A stretch of 64,000 bases of DNA, from assembly GCF_900187015.1 (NCBI RefSeq), contig NZ_LT906479.1, forward strand, positions 124,001 through 188,000. The letters are read 5' to 3'. Below, in pieces: positions 39,225 to 48,915 of the stretch. Under the pieces are notes generated by a model. That model was not told where the DNA came from and made no database searches. It was given only the letters and a program-made list of their open reading frames with translations. The translations under genes and the position numbers were made by a program. Position 1 is the stretch's first letter; each line of letters starts with the position of its first letter. The stretch is from Serratia ficaria (GTDB lineage Bacteria; Pseudomonadota; Gammaproteobacteria; Enterobacterales; Enterobacteriaceae).

Positions 39225-40349
39225 TTATCCCTCCTGGTGAGCGGCAGGGGGCTGCGACAGCAGATTACGCACCCGGGTTTGCATCACTTTTTCCAGCAGC
39301 GGCTGGCTTTTCAGCTGATCCGGCACGTCCATCGAGATCGACTGCTGGCTCAGCGCGTCCAGCTCTTCGAGGAAGGCCTTGGTCGCCGGATCGGTGGTGT
39401 CGAAGTAGGCGCGAACCCAGGTGGAGATGGTTTCCAGCGACTGCTTGTAGGTTTCGTTCTGGTGGCGCGGGATCGCCTGTGCGGCCACCAGCAGGCGCGA
39501 GCGGATGTTTTCGCGCAGGTAGATATCCTGGTTTGGCGCCAGCAGCGGTTCGGCGCTGGCGTCGCGGCGGCGAATGGTAATAAAGTCGGCCATAAAGTTG
39601 TGCCAGCTTTTGGTCAGATTCTGCCGCCATTCGCCGATCGAGCTGGAAAGCTCGCTGCTGTCCTGATCCATCGGCGCTTCGTCGGTGTCGTTGTCCGCCA
39701 GGCGCAGGTTATCCACCTGGTTGGACAGCTGATTGACCTTGAGGATAATGCCGTCGAAGTCCACCTGGGTCAGGGTGGAGAGGGTGCTGATGTCATCGGT
39801 GATGGCGCGGCGCACGTCGATCAGGCTCGGGTCGTTCATGTCCGCCAGGCTGGCGTCGGCGCTCTTCAGCAGCGTTGCCGCGCTGGTGGCGTCCTGGTCG
39901 CTCCACAGTTTGCGGCCGGCCATTTTCACCAGGAAGTCGGCCTGCGCCAGCAGCCAGGTTTTGGCGTCGCTGCCGGAGATGGTCGCGACTTTTTCCTGCA
40001 GTTCATTCAGCTGGCGCGCCAGGGTCGCCTGCTCGCGATCGGCGGCGTCCAGGGTTTTGCCCTGCTGTTGCAGCAGGCCTTCCAGCGCGCTTCTTTCCTG
40101 CTGTTGGCTCTGTTTCAGCCCGTCCAGCTGCTGCTGCAGCGACTGGTTGGCGGCGATCAGCGCCTGCGCCTGCCGGTGGGTGTGGTAATAGCCGCCCGCG
40201 CCCAGTGCGATAACCAGCATGATGGCGATGGCGCCGAGCACCGGGCCGGTATTTTTCCCTTTACGGCGATCGGCGGCTGGCTGCTGGGGGCTCTCAACCG
40301 CCGGGGTTGGTTCTTCAACCGGGGCGGATGGGGTATTTTGTTCCGTCAT
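39225..40349 (-). CDS. hemX: HemX, inner-membrane protein of the haem operon
   Basis: I chose ATG 40349 (374 residues), giving [14 protein letters not shown] as in E. coli; an upstream in-frame start at 40364 adds only five residues. A Pro/Glu-rich cytosolic head precedes one transmembrane helix (about 38-58), a coiled coil with Gln-rich repeats (about 65-130) and a periplasmic domain with [21 protein letters not shown]. coli annotates the family as a putative uroporphyrinogen methyltransferase, but no methyltransferase fold is visible. Confidence 0.94.
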   Translation of the reverse strand: MTEQNTPSAPVEEPTPAVESPQQPAADRRKGKNTGPVLGAIAIMLVIALGAGGYYHTHRQAQALIAANQSLQQQLDGLKQSQQQERSALEGLLQQQGKTLDAADREQATLARQLNELQEKVATISGSDAKTWLLAQADFLVKMAGRKLWSDQDATSAATLLKSADASLADMNDPSLIDVRRAITDDISTLSTLTQVDFDGIILKVNQLSNQVDNLRLADNDTDEAPMDQDSSELSSSIGEWRQNLTKSWHNFMADFITIRRRDASAEPLLAPNQDIYLRENIRSRLLVAAQAIPRHQNETYKQSLETISTWVRAYFDTTDPATKAFLEELDALSQQSISMDVPDQLKSQPLLEKVMQTRVRNLLSQPPAAHQEG

Positions 40350-40372
40350 AGTGGCACATCCCATAGTCAGGT

Positions 40373-41113
40373 TTATTTTAGCGCGCGGATCAGCGCGTCA
40401 TTATCGGCGTTATCAGCTACCCGAATGGTGCTCCAGCCCAATTCCCGGGCGAGGGTAGCCAGACGTTCACTCACTACTACCAGGCGGCAGCGCAGCAGCC
40501 ACGAAGAGCGATAGTAATCAGGAACTAAAGTATACAACTGTTGTAACATTTCACCGCTGGTCACCACCAGCGTATCGACGCCGGCGCGCTGCCAGTGGGC
40601 GCTTTGTTCGCTGCCGTCATAGTGCACCGGGCTGCGTTGATAACATTCATAATAGCTGACGTCGGCGCCCCGCTCGCGCAAAGTATCGCCGAGCAGCTCG
40701 CGCCCGCCGTTGCCGCGCAGGATCATCGCCCGCTTGCCGCCCAGCTTCTGCAGCGCCGGCAGCATCAGCAGCGTTTCGCTGATTTCGCGTTCGCGCGGGT
40801 ATTCCACCGGCAGGCTGCTGATGCGGTGCAGCGCCAGCCCGGTGGCCCGGCCGATCGCATAATAGGCCAGATGGGCGGGCCATGTCAGCCCGGCGCGGCC
40901 GATGACCGAATCGGCGTAGTTCACCGAGTGCTGCGACAGCACGAACACCAGATCGCCGGGGCCGAGCTGCTGCAGCGCCGGCGGCAGCTTCGGCAAATCG
41001 CCGCCGGGGGCAAAATCAATCAAGGGGGCATGATAGGCAACCCGGCCGAGTGCGCGCAGTCGGCTCACCAACAGTTCTCCCGAGGGGGAAGGGCGGGTTA
41101 CCAGGATCGTCAT
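40373..41113 (-). CDS. hemD: HemD, uroporphyrinogen-III synthase
   Basis: HemD closes hydroxymethylbilane, the HemC product, into uroporphyrinogen III. The 246-residue product equals the E. coli length and shows the two-domain pattern with [17 protein letters not shown] at the start and [13 protein letters not shown] in domain 2. It overlaps hemC by 4 bases. Confidence 0.96.
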   Translation of the reverse strand: MTILVTRPSPSGELLVSRLRALGRVAYHAPLIDFAPGGDLPKLPPALQQLGPGDLVFVLSQHSVNYADSVIGRAGLTWPAHLAYYAIGRATGLALHRISSLPVEYPREREISETLLMLPALQKLGGKRAMILRGNGGRELLGDTLRERGADVSYYECYQRSPVHYDGSEQSAHWQRAGVDTLVVTSGEMLQQLYTLVPDYYRSSWLLRCRLVVVSERLATLARELGWSTIRVADNADNDALIRALK

Positions 41114-42051
41114 GCCGGGGGATTTCCCTGATAAACGTCATGCAGGATCTCACGCGCGCCGCGCGCCAGCAGGTCTTCCGCCAGCTCGACGCCCATGCGT
41201 TCCGCGTCGGCCGCCGGGCCGCGGCGTTCGCCGCGCACCATCCGGCTGCCGTCCGGGGAGCCGACCAGCGCGCGCAGCCACAGGCTGTCGCCGTCCAGTT
41301 CGGCATAGCTGCCGATCGGCACCTGGCAGCCGCCTTCCAGCCGGGTGTTCATCGCCCGTTCGGCGCGCACGCGGGTGTCGGTGGCGGCGTGATTCAGCGG
41401 CGCCAGCAACGCGCGCGTCACGTCGTCGTCGAGGCGGCATTCAATGCCCACGGCGCCCTGGCCGACCGCCGGCAGGCATTCCTCGGCGCTCAGCGGGCAA
41501 CGAATGCGTTGCTCCAGGCCCAGGCGCTTCAGCCCGGCCACCGCCAGAATAATGGCGTCGTAGTCGCCGTTATCCAGCTTCGCCAGGCGGGTGCCCACGT
41601 TGCCGCGCAGATCGCGCACGATCAGATCGGGGCGGCGCTCGCGCAGCTGGCATTGGCGGCGCAGGCTGGAGGTGCCGACCACGCTGCCCTGCGGCAGTTG
41701 ATCGAGCGAGGAGAAACGATTGGATACAAATGCGTCGCGCGGATCGTCGCGTTCGCAAATGGTGGTCAAACCCAGGCCGGCCGGGAAATCTACCGGCACG
41801 TCTTTCATCGAGTGAACGGCGATGTCCGCGCGGCCTTCCAGCAGCGCCAGCTCGAGCTCTTTAACAAACAGTCCTTTACCGCCGACCTTCGCCAGCGGCG
41901 TATCCAGAATAATGTCGCCGCGCGTCACCATCGGCACCAGCTCAACCTGCAATCCGGGGTGGCTGGCCATCAGACGTTGCTGCACATAATGTGCTTGCCA
42001 AAGCGCGAGTGGGCTTTGTCGGGTGGCAATTCGAATAATTTTGTCTAACAT
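41110..42051 (-). CDS. hemC: HemC, porphobilinogen deaminase (hydroxymethylbilane synthase)
   Basis: HemC joins four porphobilinogen units. The 313-residue product (E. coli 313 to 318) has [14 protein letters not shown], the catalytic region VHSMKDVP, the Arg cluster SSLRRQCQL and the dipyrromethane-cofactor cysteine in [10 protein letters not shown] near residue 242. It heads hemCDXY and is divergent from cyaA across a 316-base control region. Confidence 0.98.
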   Translation of the reverse strand: MLDKIIRIATRQSPLALWQAHYVQQRLMASHPGLQVELVPMVTRGDIILDTPLAKVGGKGLFVKELELALLEGRADIAVHSMKDVPVDFPAGLGLTTICERDDPRDAFVSNRFSSLDQLPQGSVVGTSSLRRQCQLRERRPDLIVRDLRGNVGTRLAKLDNGDYDAIILAVAGLKRLGLEQRIRCPLSAEECLPAVGQGAVGIECRLDDDVTRALLAPLNHAATDTRVRAERAMNTRLEGGCQVPIGSYAELDGDSLWLRALVGSPDGSRMVRGERRGPAADAERMGVELAEDLLARGAREILHDVYQGNPPA

Positions 42052-42367
42052 GCTTGTTACCGTTTTTATAATTCGCCATCCATCCTACCACTGCGAGTCA
42101 ATACTGTCAGTGCAAGAAGCCGGGGGCGGAAAAAGGACAACGGAATCAACGGGACGTGTGATGTGTTTTGGGGCAGCTAACACTGCGGGTAAATCGTTTA
42201 GGGAAGCGCTACAATAATAGTGAAGCGTTACCTCCTTTACGGTCAATCAGCAAGGTGTTAAATTGATCACGTTTCCAGCAATAAGTCGCCAAATATTCTT
42301 CCAACACTAACGGCGCTTATGGAATACGGGTTTTTTTCTAAACACCGGGATAATCAGGCGAGACGTC
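42052..42367. promoter_or_regulatory. hemC-cyaA divergent control region with CRP site
   Basis: A CRP site, TGTTA-N6-TCACG, lies at 42256-42271 in the context GGTGTTAAATTGATCACGTTT, which is the same sequence as the E. coli cyaA P2 site where CRP-cAMP represses adenylate cyclase. It lies 97 bases before the cyaA start. Further upstream, TACAAT at 42210-42215 could be a -10 box. I could not place a convincing hemC promoter on the minus strand. A small in-frame ATG ORF from 42319 overlaps cyaA in another frame and looks fortuitous. Confidence 0.7.
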
Positions 42368-44920
42368 TTGTACCTCTACATCGAGACATTGAAGCAGAGA
42401 CTGGATGCGATCAATCAACTTCGAGTCGATCGCGCCCTAGCGGCCATGAAGCCCGCGTTTCAACGGGTATACAGTCTGCTGCCTACCTTACTGCACCACC
42501 ACCACCCCCTGATGCCGGGTTATCTGAACGGTAACGTTCCCCACGGCGTTTGCCTCTACACGCCTGATGAAACCCAGCAAGATTACCTTAATGATTTAGA
42601 AGACAAATGGGGCAGCCCGTTTGACAAACTGGCCAGCGGAGAGCTGCCGATTACCGGCGTTTACTCGATGGGCAGCACCTCTTCGATCGGCCAGAGCTGC
42701 AGCTCCGATCTCGACATCTGGGTATGCCACCAGTCCTGGCTGGACAACGAAGAACGCAACCGCCTGCAGCAAAAATGCAGCCTGCTGGAAAAGTGGGCGG
42801 CCTCGATGGGGGTGGAAGTCAGCTTCTTCCTGATCGATGAAAACCGCTTCCGCCACAACGAAAGCGGCAGCCTCGGCGGCGAGGATTGCGGTTCCACCCA
42901 ACATATCCTGCTGCTGGACGAATTCTACCGCACCGCGGTGCGCCTGGCCGGTAAACGCATCCTGTGGAACATGGTGCCGGGCGAAGAAGAAGCGCATTAC
43001 GATGAATACGTGCTGTCGCTGTACGCGCAGGGCGCGTTGACGCCGAACGAATGGCTGGATCTCGGCGGCCTGAGCACGCTGTCGGCGGAAGAGTATTTCG
43101 GCGCCAGCCTGTGGCAGCTGTATAAAAGCATCGATTCGCCTTACAAGGCGGTGCTGAAAACCCTGCTGCTGGAGGCCTACTCCTGGGAATACCCCAATAC
43201 CCAACTGCTGGCGATGGACATCAAAAGTCGCCTGCACCAGGGGGAGATCGTCTGTTTCGGCCTTGATGCCTACTGCATGATGCTCGAACGGGTCACCCAC
43301 TACCTGACCCAAATCAACGACACCACCCGCCTCGATCTGGTCCGCCGCTGTTTCTACCTGAAAGTTTGTGAAAAGTTGTCGCTGGCCAAGGCCTGCGTCG
43401 GCTGGCGTCGCGAGATCCTCAGCCAGCTGGTGAGCGAATGGGGCTGGGACGAAGCACGGCTGGCGATGCTGGACAACCGCGCCAACTGGAAGATTGAACG
43501 GGTGCGCGAAGCGCATAACGAACTGCTGGATGCGATGATGCAGAGCTATCGCAACCTGATCCGCTTCGCCCGCCGCAACAACCTCAGCGTCAGCGCCAGT
43601 CCGCAGGACATCGGCGTGCTGACCCGCAAGCTGTACGCGGCGTTTGAGGCGTTGCCCGGCAAGGTGACGCTGGTGAACCCGCAGATCTCGCCGGACCTGT
43701 CCGAAAACGATTTAACCTTTATCCACGTGCCGATTGGCCGCGCCAACCGCACCGGCTGGTACCTGTACAACCAGGCGCCGGCCATGGACTCGATCGTCAG
43801 CCATCAGCCGCTGGAATATAACCGCTATCTGAACAAGCTGGTGGCCTGGGCCTATTTCAACGGCCTGCTGACGCCGCAAACCCGCCTGCACATCAAGAGC
43901 GGCAACCTGTGCGACACCGCCAAGCTGCAGGAGCTGGTGGCCGACGTGTCCCATCATTTCCCGCTGCGGCTGGCGGCGCCGACGCCGAAAGCGCTGTACA
44001 GCCCGTGCGAAATTCGCCATCTGGCGATCATCGTCAATCTGGAAAACGATCCGACCGCCGCCTTCCGCAATCAGGTGGTGCATTTCGATTTCCGCAAGCT
44101 CGACGTGTTCAGCTTCGGCCAGCAGCAGCAGTGCCTGGTGGGCAGCATCGATCTGCTGTACCGCAACTCGTGGAACGAGGTGCGCACCCTGCATTTCAGC
44201 GGCGAACAGTCGGTGCTGGAAGCGCTGAAGACCATCCTCGGCAAAATGCATCAGGACGCCGCGCCGCCGGAATCGGTGGAAGTGTTCTGCTACAGCCAGC
44301 ATTTGCGCGGCCTGATCCGCACCCGCATCCAGCAACTGGTGTCGGAGTGCATTGAACTGCGCCTGTCCAGCACCCGCCTGGAGCCGGGCCGTTTCAAAGC
44401 GGTGCGGGTGTCCGGCCAGACCTGGGGCCTGTTCTTCGAACGCCTGAGCGTATCGGTGCAGAAGTTGGAAAATGCGGTGGAGTTTTACGGCGCCATCTCC
44501 AACAACAAGCTGCATGGCCTGTCGATTAAAGTGGAAACCGACCAGGTGCACCTGCCGCCGGTGGTGGACGGTTTCGCCAGCGAAGGGATTATTCAGTTCT
44601 TCTTCGAAGACACCTCGGACGACAAGGGCTTCAACATCTATATTCTGGACGAGTCGAACCGGGTCGAGGTTTATCACCATTGCGAGGGCAGCAAAGAGGA
44701 ACTGGTGCGCGACGTCAGCCGCTTCTACTCTTCTTCGCACGACCGCTTCACCTACGGCTCCAGCTTTATCAACTTCAACCTGCCGCAGTTCTACCAAATC
44801 GTGCAGCTCGACGGCCGCACCCAGGTGATCCCGTTCCGCAGCAACGTGCTGTCGAGCCTGTGCGTCACCCTGGCCGATGGCGCCGCTCAGCCGCTGAAAC
44901 AGCAGTTCCAGCTGCATTGA
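42368..44920 (+). CDS. cyaA: CyaA, class I adenylate cyclase
   Basis: CyaA makes cAMP from ATP under control of the glucose PTS. The 850-residue product (E. coli 848) starts at TTG 42368, giving [24 protein letters not shown] as in E. coli, where the weak UUG start is known to limit expression. The catalytic nucleotidyltransferase motif [19 protein letters not shown] is intact around residue 100-118, and the C-terminal regulatory half is full length. The last ~20 residues differ from E. coli. Confidence 0.98.
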   Translation: MYLYIETLKQRLDAINQLRVDRALAAMKPAFQRVYSLLPTLLHHHHPLMPGYLNGNVPHGVCLYTPDETQQDYLNDLEDKWGSPFDKLASGELPITGVYSMGSTSSIGQSCSSDLDIWVCHQSWLDNEERNRLQQKCSLLEKWAASMGVEVSFFLIDENRFRHNESGSLGGEDCGSTQHILLLDEFYRTAVRLAGKRILWNMVPGEEEAHYDEYVLSLYAQGALTPNEWLDLGGLSTLSAEEYFGASLWQLYKSIDSPYKAVLKTLLLEAYSWEYPNTQLLAMDIKSRLHQGEIVCFGLDAYCMMLERVTHYLTQINDTTRLDLVRRCFYLKVCEKLSLAKACVGWRREILSQLVSEWGWDEARLAMLDNRANWKIERVREAHNELLDAMMQSYRNLIRFARRNNLSVSASPQDIGVLTRKLYAAFEALPGKVTLVNPQISPDLSENDLTFIHVPIGRANRTGWYLYNQAPAMDSIVSHQPLEYNRYLNKLVAWAYFNGLLTPQTRLHIKSGNLCDTAKLQELVADVSHHFPLRLAAPTPKALYSPCEIRHLAIIVNLENDPTAAFRNQVVHFDFRKLDVFSFGQQQQCLVGSIDLLYRNSWNEVRTLHFSGEQSVLEALKTILGKMHQDAAPPESVEVFCYSQHLRGLIRTRIQQLVSECIELRLSSTRLEPGRFKAVRVSGQTWGLFFERLSVSVQKLENAVEFYGAISNNKLHGLSIKVETDQVHLPPVVDGFASEGIIQFFFEDTSDDKGFNIYILDESNRVEVYHHCEGSKEELVRDVSRFYSSSHDRFTYGSSFINFNLPQFYQIVQLDGRTQVIPFRSNVLSSLCVTLADGAAQPLKQQFQLH

Positions 44921-44957
44921 CGCCGCAGGGGCTCAGCGCACCGAGCCCCGCAACGCC

Positions 44958-45278
44958 TCAGGAAAAAACGACGTCCTCGCCGGCCTGCGCGCTGGCCGCT
45001 TCGCTGAGCAACGGGTAAAAAGCCTGCCCGCTGCGATCGCACAGCCAGACGCCGTCGCGGTAGTTGAAGTGATAGCCGCCGGTTTTGGTGGCCAGCCAGA
45101 CCTGATGCAGCGGCTCCTGGCGGTTGATGACAATTTTTGTGCCGTTCTCGAAGCTTAGCGTCATCACGCCGCCATTGGTTTCGTAATCGATGTCAGAATC
45201 GCCGTCAAAATCGTCCAGCGTCTGTTCAATATTCAGCATCAGCTGGTCAGCCAACTGGTGAAACTCACTGTCGTTCAT
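44958..45278 (-). CDS. cyaY: CyaY, bacterial frataxin
   Basis: CyaY binds iron and the desulfurase IscS and tunes Fe-S cluster assembly. ATG 45278 gives 106 residues, the E. coli length; AGGA lies 7 bases before. The acidic ridge is seen in [13 protein letters not shown] near residues 17-30 and the frataxin core in [20 protein letters not shown]. It is convergent with cyaA and divergent from lptM. Confidence 0.97.
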   Translation of the reverse strand: MNDSEFHQLADQLMLNIEQTLDDFDGDSDIDYETNGGVMTLSFENGTKIVINRQEPLHQVWLATKTGGYHFNYRDGVWLCDRSGQAFYPLLSEAASAQAGEDVVFS

Positions 45279-45350
45279 ATTCAATTCCTATTGCTTTTCA
45301 TGATCCACCTGCGATTATAGAGACCTTGGACGCATGAATTACAGGCATTA

Positions 45351-45560
45351 ATGCAAATGAAAAAAAAACTACGCTATGCGCTGCTGACCGTTATGCTCAC
45401 CGGCCTTGCCGGCTGCGGCCTGAAGGGCCCGCTGTACTTCCCGCCCGCCGATCCCGCCGATAAAAAACCGGCCGCGACGCCGGTGCAAACGGAGCAGGTG
45501 CAGAAAAATCAGCAGCAGCCTTCTGCCATTCAGCAGAAACCGTCGATGACCGACCAGTAA
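45351..45560 (+). CDS. lptM: LptM (YifL), small outer-membrane lipoprotein
   Basis: A 69-residue lipoprotein with a lysine-rich signal, lipobox LAGC and the family block CGLKGPLYFPPADP after the acylated cysteine. In E. coli LptM assists oxidative maturation of the LPS translocon LptD. AGG at 45343-45345 favours ATG 45351; ATG 45357 is possible and gives two residues less. The tail is Pro/Gln/Lys-rich. It lies upstream of dapF as in E. coli, with a palindromic repeat between. Confidence 0.92.
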   Translation: MQMKKKLRYALLTVMLTGLAGCGLKGPLYFPPADPADKKPAATPVQTEQVQKNQQQPSAIQQKPSMTDQ

Positions 45561-45608
45561 CCCCTTGTTTGCGGTGGCGGGCGCCGCCGCAAAACCAAGA
45601 CGGATGAA

Positions 45609-45660
45609 CCCAATAGATTTCAAGTTGCCGCCAACGGCGCGCAGCTTGAAGGATGAAGGG
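45609..45660. repeat. Short palindromic repeat between lptM and dapF
   Basis: TTCAAGTTGC (45619-45628) pairs with GCAGCTTGAA (45641-45650), and inside them CGCC-AAC-GGCG continues the stem. The outer arms and the flanks (CCCAATAGAT, GGATGAAGGGG) match the ends of the long element at 37783-37905, so this looks like a deleted short form of the same repeat family. Confidence 0.65.
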
Positions 45661-45689
45661 GGTAGCGCGTCCAGATAGCGGAGTATGAT

Positions 45690-46514
45690 ATGCAGTTCTC
45701 CAAAATGCACGGTCTGGGCAACGACTTTATGGTGGTCGATGCCGTTACACAGAATGTCTATTTTTCACCTGAGCTGATCCGCAGGCTGTCCGATCGGCAC
45801 CTGGGCATCGGCTTTGACCAACTGCTGGTGGTAGAACCGCCTTACGATCCCGAGTTGGATTTCCACTATCGCATCTTCAACGCCGACGGCAGCGAGGTGG
45901 CGCAGTGCGGCAACGGCGCGCGCTGCTTCGCCCGCTTTGTGCGGCTGAAAGGGCTGACCAACAAACGCGACATTCGCGTCAGTACCCAAACCGGGCGCAT
46001 GGTGCTCAGCGTCACCGACGATGACCTGGTGTGCGTCAATATGGGTGAGCCGAATTTCGATCCGCAGGCGGTGCCGTTCCGCGCCGCCAAGGCGGAGAAG
46101 ACGTACATCATGCGCGCCGCCGAACATACCGTGCTGTGCGGCGTGGTGTCGATGGGCAACCCGCATTGTGTTTTACAGGTAGATGATGTAAAAACCGCCA
46201 AGGTAGAGCTGCTTGGCCCGGTGCTGGAAGGGCACGATCGCTTCCCGGAGCGGGCCAACATCGGCTTTATGCAGATCGTCAGCCGCGAGCATATCAAGCT
46301 GCGCGTCTACGAGCGCGGCGCCGGCGAGACGCAGGCCTGCGGCAGCGGCGCCTGCGCGGCGGTGGCGGTGGGCATTCAACAGGAATTGCTGTCAGAAGAG
46401 GTGCATGTAGAACTGCCGGGCGGCAGCCTGCATATTCGCTGGAAAGGACCGGGCAGCCCGCTGTTTATGACCGGTCCGGCAACCCATGTATATGACGGAT
46501 TTATTCACCTATGA
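45690..46514 (+). CDS. dapF: DapF, diaminopimelate epimerase
   Basis: DapF converts LL- to meso-diaminopimelate for lysine and peptidoglycan. The 274-residue product equals E. coli. Both catalytic cysteines are present: [11 protein letters not shown] near residue 73 and [11 protein letters not shown] near 217. It begins the block dapF-yigA-xerC-yigB, joined by overlapping stops and starts. Confidence 0.99.
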   Translation: MQFSKMHGLGNDFMVVDAVTQNVYFSPELIRRLSDRHLGIGFDQLLVVEPPYDPELDFHYRIFNADGSEVAQCGNGARCFARFVRLKGLTNKRDIRVSTQTGRMVLSVTDDDLVCVNMGEPNFDPQAVPFRAAKAEKTYIMRAAEHTVLCGVVSMGNPHCVLQVDDVKTAKVELLGPVLEGHDRFPERANIGFMQIVSREHIKLRVYERGAGETQACGSGACAAVAVGIQQELLSEEVHVELPGGSLHIRWKGPGSPLFMTGPATHVYDGFIHL

Positions 46515-47215
46515 AAAGCGTAGAAGAACAGAGCGTCGCAGGCGTCGAGCTGGATGACGACACCGTAATGCAGTATCTGCTGCAAAACCCGGATTTCTTT
46601 ATTCGCAACGCGCGCAGGGTTGAGCAGATGCGCGTACCTCATCCCGTTCGCGGCACCGTTTCGCTGGTTGAGTGGCACCTGGCCCGCCAGCGCAACCACA
46701 TCAATCGACTGGAAGAAGAAATCACCCTGCTGATGGAGCAGGCCAGCGCCAATGAAACGCTGTTCGCCAGCCTGCTGCACCTGCAGGCCAGCCTGGCCAC
46801 CGCCGACAGCCTGCAAGACATGCTCAACCGTCTGCAGCGCTGGGCGCGCGGCTTCGGCCTGGCCGGCGCCAATATCCGCCTGTTTTCCGATCGCTGGAAC
46901 ATCGGCGCGCCTTCCGACTTTACCCATCTGGCGCTGGCGCGTTCGGCGTTTGAGCCGCTGCGCATTCAGCGCCTGGGCAATGAGCAGCATTTTCTCGGCA
47001 GCCTGAATGGGCCCGAGCTGCTGCTGCTGTTGCCGCAGGCCAAGCAGGTCGGCTCGGTGGCGCTGTCGATGCTGGGCGACGAAGGCGAACTGGGCATGGT
47101 GATCTTCAGCAGCCGCGACACGCAACACTATCAGCAGGGCATGGGCACGGTGATGCTCAACCAGCTGGCGCGCATGCTGCCGGAGCTGCTGGAACGCTGG
47201 ATCGAACGCGCATGA
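46511..47215 (+). CDS. yigA: YigA, DUF484 protein
   Basis: A 234-residue DUF484 family protein (E. coli YigA 235). It has an N-terminal helical part ([13 protein letters not shown]), a coiled coil around residues 60-90 and a GAF-like body with [11 protein letters not shown]. The function is unknown; it always sits between dapF and xerC, which suggests a link to cell-envelope or chromosome-dimer control but does not prove it. It overlaps both neighbours by 4 bases. Confidence 0.95.
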   Translation: MKSVEEQSVAGVELDDDTVMQYLLQNPDFFIRNARRVEQMRVPHPVRGTVSLVEWHLARQRNHINRLEEEITLLMEQASANETLFASLLHLQASLATADSLQDMLNRLQRWARGFGLAGANIRLFSDRWNIGAPSDFTHLALARSAFEPLRIQRLGNEQHFLGSLNGPELLLLLPQAKQVGSVALSMLGDEGELGMVIFSSRDTQHYQQGMGTVMLNQLARMLPELLERWIERA

Positions 47216-48123
47216 CCCCGATAGCGGCCAGCCTGCAGCAGCCGGTGGACGCTTTTCTGCGTTATCTGAAGGTGGAGCGCCAGCTTAGCCCGCTGACGCA
47301 AATCAGCTATTCGCGCCAGCTGCAGGCGCTGATGCTGCTGGCGCAGGACATCGGCGTCACCGAATGGACGGCGCTAGACGCCGCCCGGGTGCGCATGCTG
47401 GCGGCGCGCAGCAAACGCGCCGGCCTGCAATCCGCCAGCCTGGCGCTGCGGCTGTCGTCGCTGCGCAGCTTTCTCGATTGGCTGGTCAGCCAGGGCGTGC
47501 TGCACGCCAATCCGGCCAAAGGCATTCGCACGCCGCGCAGCGGCCGCCACCTGCCGAAAAATATCGACGTCGACGAAATGAACCAGCTGCTGGAGATCGA
47601 CCTCAACGATCCGCTGGCGGTGCGCGATCGCGCCATGCTGGAGGTGATGTACGGCGCCGGTTTGCGCTTGTCCGAACTGGTGGGGCTGGACTGCCGCCAC
47701 GTCGATCTGGCCGCCGGTGAAATCTGGGTGATGGGGAAAGGCAGCAAGGAACGCAAGCTGCCGGTGGGGCGCACCGCCGTCACCTGGCTGGAGCACTGGC
47801 TGGCGATGCGCGAGCTGTTCGGGCCGGAGGACGACGCGATGTTCCTGTCCAATCAGGGGCGGCGCATTTCGACCCGCAACGTGCAAAAACGCTTCGCCGA
47901 GTGGGGCGTGAAGCAGGGCGTCAACAGCCACATTCACCCGCACAAGCTGCGCCATTCGTTCGCCACCCACATGCTGGAGTCCAGCGGCGATCTGCGCGCG
48001 GTGCAAGAGTTGCTAGGCCACGCCAACCTGACCACCACCCAAATTTATACCCACCTCGACTTTCAACACCTGGCGAACGTGTACGATGCCGCGCATCCGC
48101 GCGCCAAACGAGGAAAATCCTGA
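47212..48123 (+). CDS. xerC: XerC, tyrosine recombinase
   Basis: XerC with XerD resolves chromosome dimers at dif. The 303-residue product (E. coli 298) has the N-terminal core-binding domain and the complete catalytic set: Arg in GAGLRLSEL, Lys in [11 protein letters not shown], HxxR in [13 protein letters not shown], His in [11 protein letters not shown] and the nucleophile Tyr in IYTHLDF. It overlaps yigA by 4 bases and yigB by 1. Confidence 0.98.
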   Translation: MTPIAASLQQPVDAFLRYLKVERQLSPLTQISYSRQLQALMLLAQDIGVTEWTALDAARVRMLAARSKRAGLQSASLALRLSSLRSFLDWLVSQGVLHANPAKGIRTPRSGRHLPKNIDVDEMNQLLEIDLNDPLAVRDRAMLEVMYGAGLRLSELVGLDCRHVDLAAGEIWVMGKGSKERKLPVGRTAVTWLEHWLAMRELFGPEDDAMFLSNQGRRISTRNVQKRFAEWGVKQGVNSHIHPHKLRHSFATHMLESSGDLRAVQELLGHANLTTTQIYTHLDFQHLANVYDAAHPRAKRGKS

Positions 48124-48839
48124 TGCATTTTTACCGCCCGCTGCGCCCGCTGGCGGCGCTGACCTTCGATCTGGACGATACGCTGTACGACAACCGCCCG
48201 GTGATCCGGCAAACCGAGCAGCAGTCGGTGGCTTTTTTGCAAAGCTACCATCCCGGACTGAGCTGCTTCCAGTCGGCGGACTTTCACCGCCTGCGGCAGG
48301 AGCTGCGCGAACAGGATCCGGAGATTTACCACGACGTTACCCAGTGGCGTTGGCGCGCCATCCATCTGGCGCTGAGCCGCCAGGGGCTGCGCGACGCCGA
48401 GGCCGCGATCGGCGCCGACGCGGCGATGCAGAACTTTGCGCTGTGGCGCAGCCGCATCGACGTGCCGGAAGCGACCCATGCCACCCTGAAAGCGCTGGGT
48501 GAACGTTATCCGCTGGTGGCGATCACCAACGGCAATGCCGATCCGGCGCTGTGCGGGCTGGACGGATACTTCCAGTTCGTGCTGCGCTCCGGGCCGGACG
48601 GGCGCGCCAAGCCCTATCAGGACATGTATCGGCTGGCCGTCGAACGGCTGGGCGTGGCGCCCGGGCAGATCCTGCACGTGGGCGACGACCTGACCACGGA
48701 CGTGGCCGGCGCGCTGCGCGCGGGCCTGCAGGCCTGCTGGATCAACGATCGCCAGCGAGATCTGATGCAGGCCGCCGACGGCCGCCTGTTGCCGCATATT
48801 GAGATTTCGCAGTTGGCATCGCTGACAGCATTGTTATAA
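48123..48839 (+). CDS. yigB: YigB, HAD-family phosphatase (FMN/5-amino-6-ribitylaminouracil phosphate type)
   Basis: YigB is a HAD-like hydrolase; the E. coli enzyme acts in riboflavin synthesis and on FMN. ATG 48123 gives 238 residues, the E. coli length, and overlaps the xerC stop in TGATG. HAD motifs are [12 protein letters not shown] at 13-24 (nucleophile Asp), AITNGNA, and [14 protein letters not shown]. The end of the gene includes the -10 box of the uvrD promoter. Confidence 0.96.
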   Translation: MHFYRPLRPLAALTFDLDDTLYDNRPVIRQTEQQSVAFLQSYHPGLSCFQSADFHRLRQELREQDPEIYHDVTQWRWRAIHLALSRQGLRDAEAAIGADAAMQNFALWRSRIDVPEATHATLKALGERYPLVAITNGNADPALCGLDGYFQFVLRSGPDGRAKPYQDMYRLAVERLGVAPGQILHVGDDLTTDVAGALRAGLQACWINDRQRDLMQAADGRLLPHIEISQLASLTALL

Positions 48840-48869
48840 TCCCTGCCAGAACTCTGTATAAATTCCCAG
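48813..48869 (+). promoter_or_regulatory. uvrD promoter and LexA-type box
   Basis: TTGGCA (48813-48818), 16 bases, TATAAT (48835-48840), overlapping the end of yigB. Downstream, CTGT-N8-CCAG at 48854-48869 matches the noncanonical LexA box of E. coli uvrD, whose right half is also CCAG. The box would block early transcription, so SOS induction is expected. Confidence 0.75.
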
Positions 48870-48915
48870 TGGAAACGCGTTTTGGTTGCGTTTTCCCTTA
48901 CCGATGATGGTGCCT

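Noticed and set aside
42319..42534. A 71-codon ATG frame starting upstream of cyaA
   Set aside because: It runs into cyaA in another frame, ends in a Pro run created by cyaA codons, and lacks a ribosome site. The TTG start of cyaA is conserved with E. coli.
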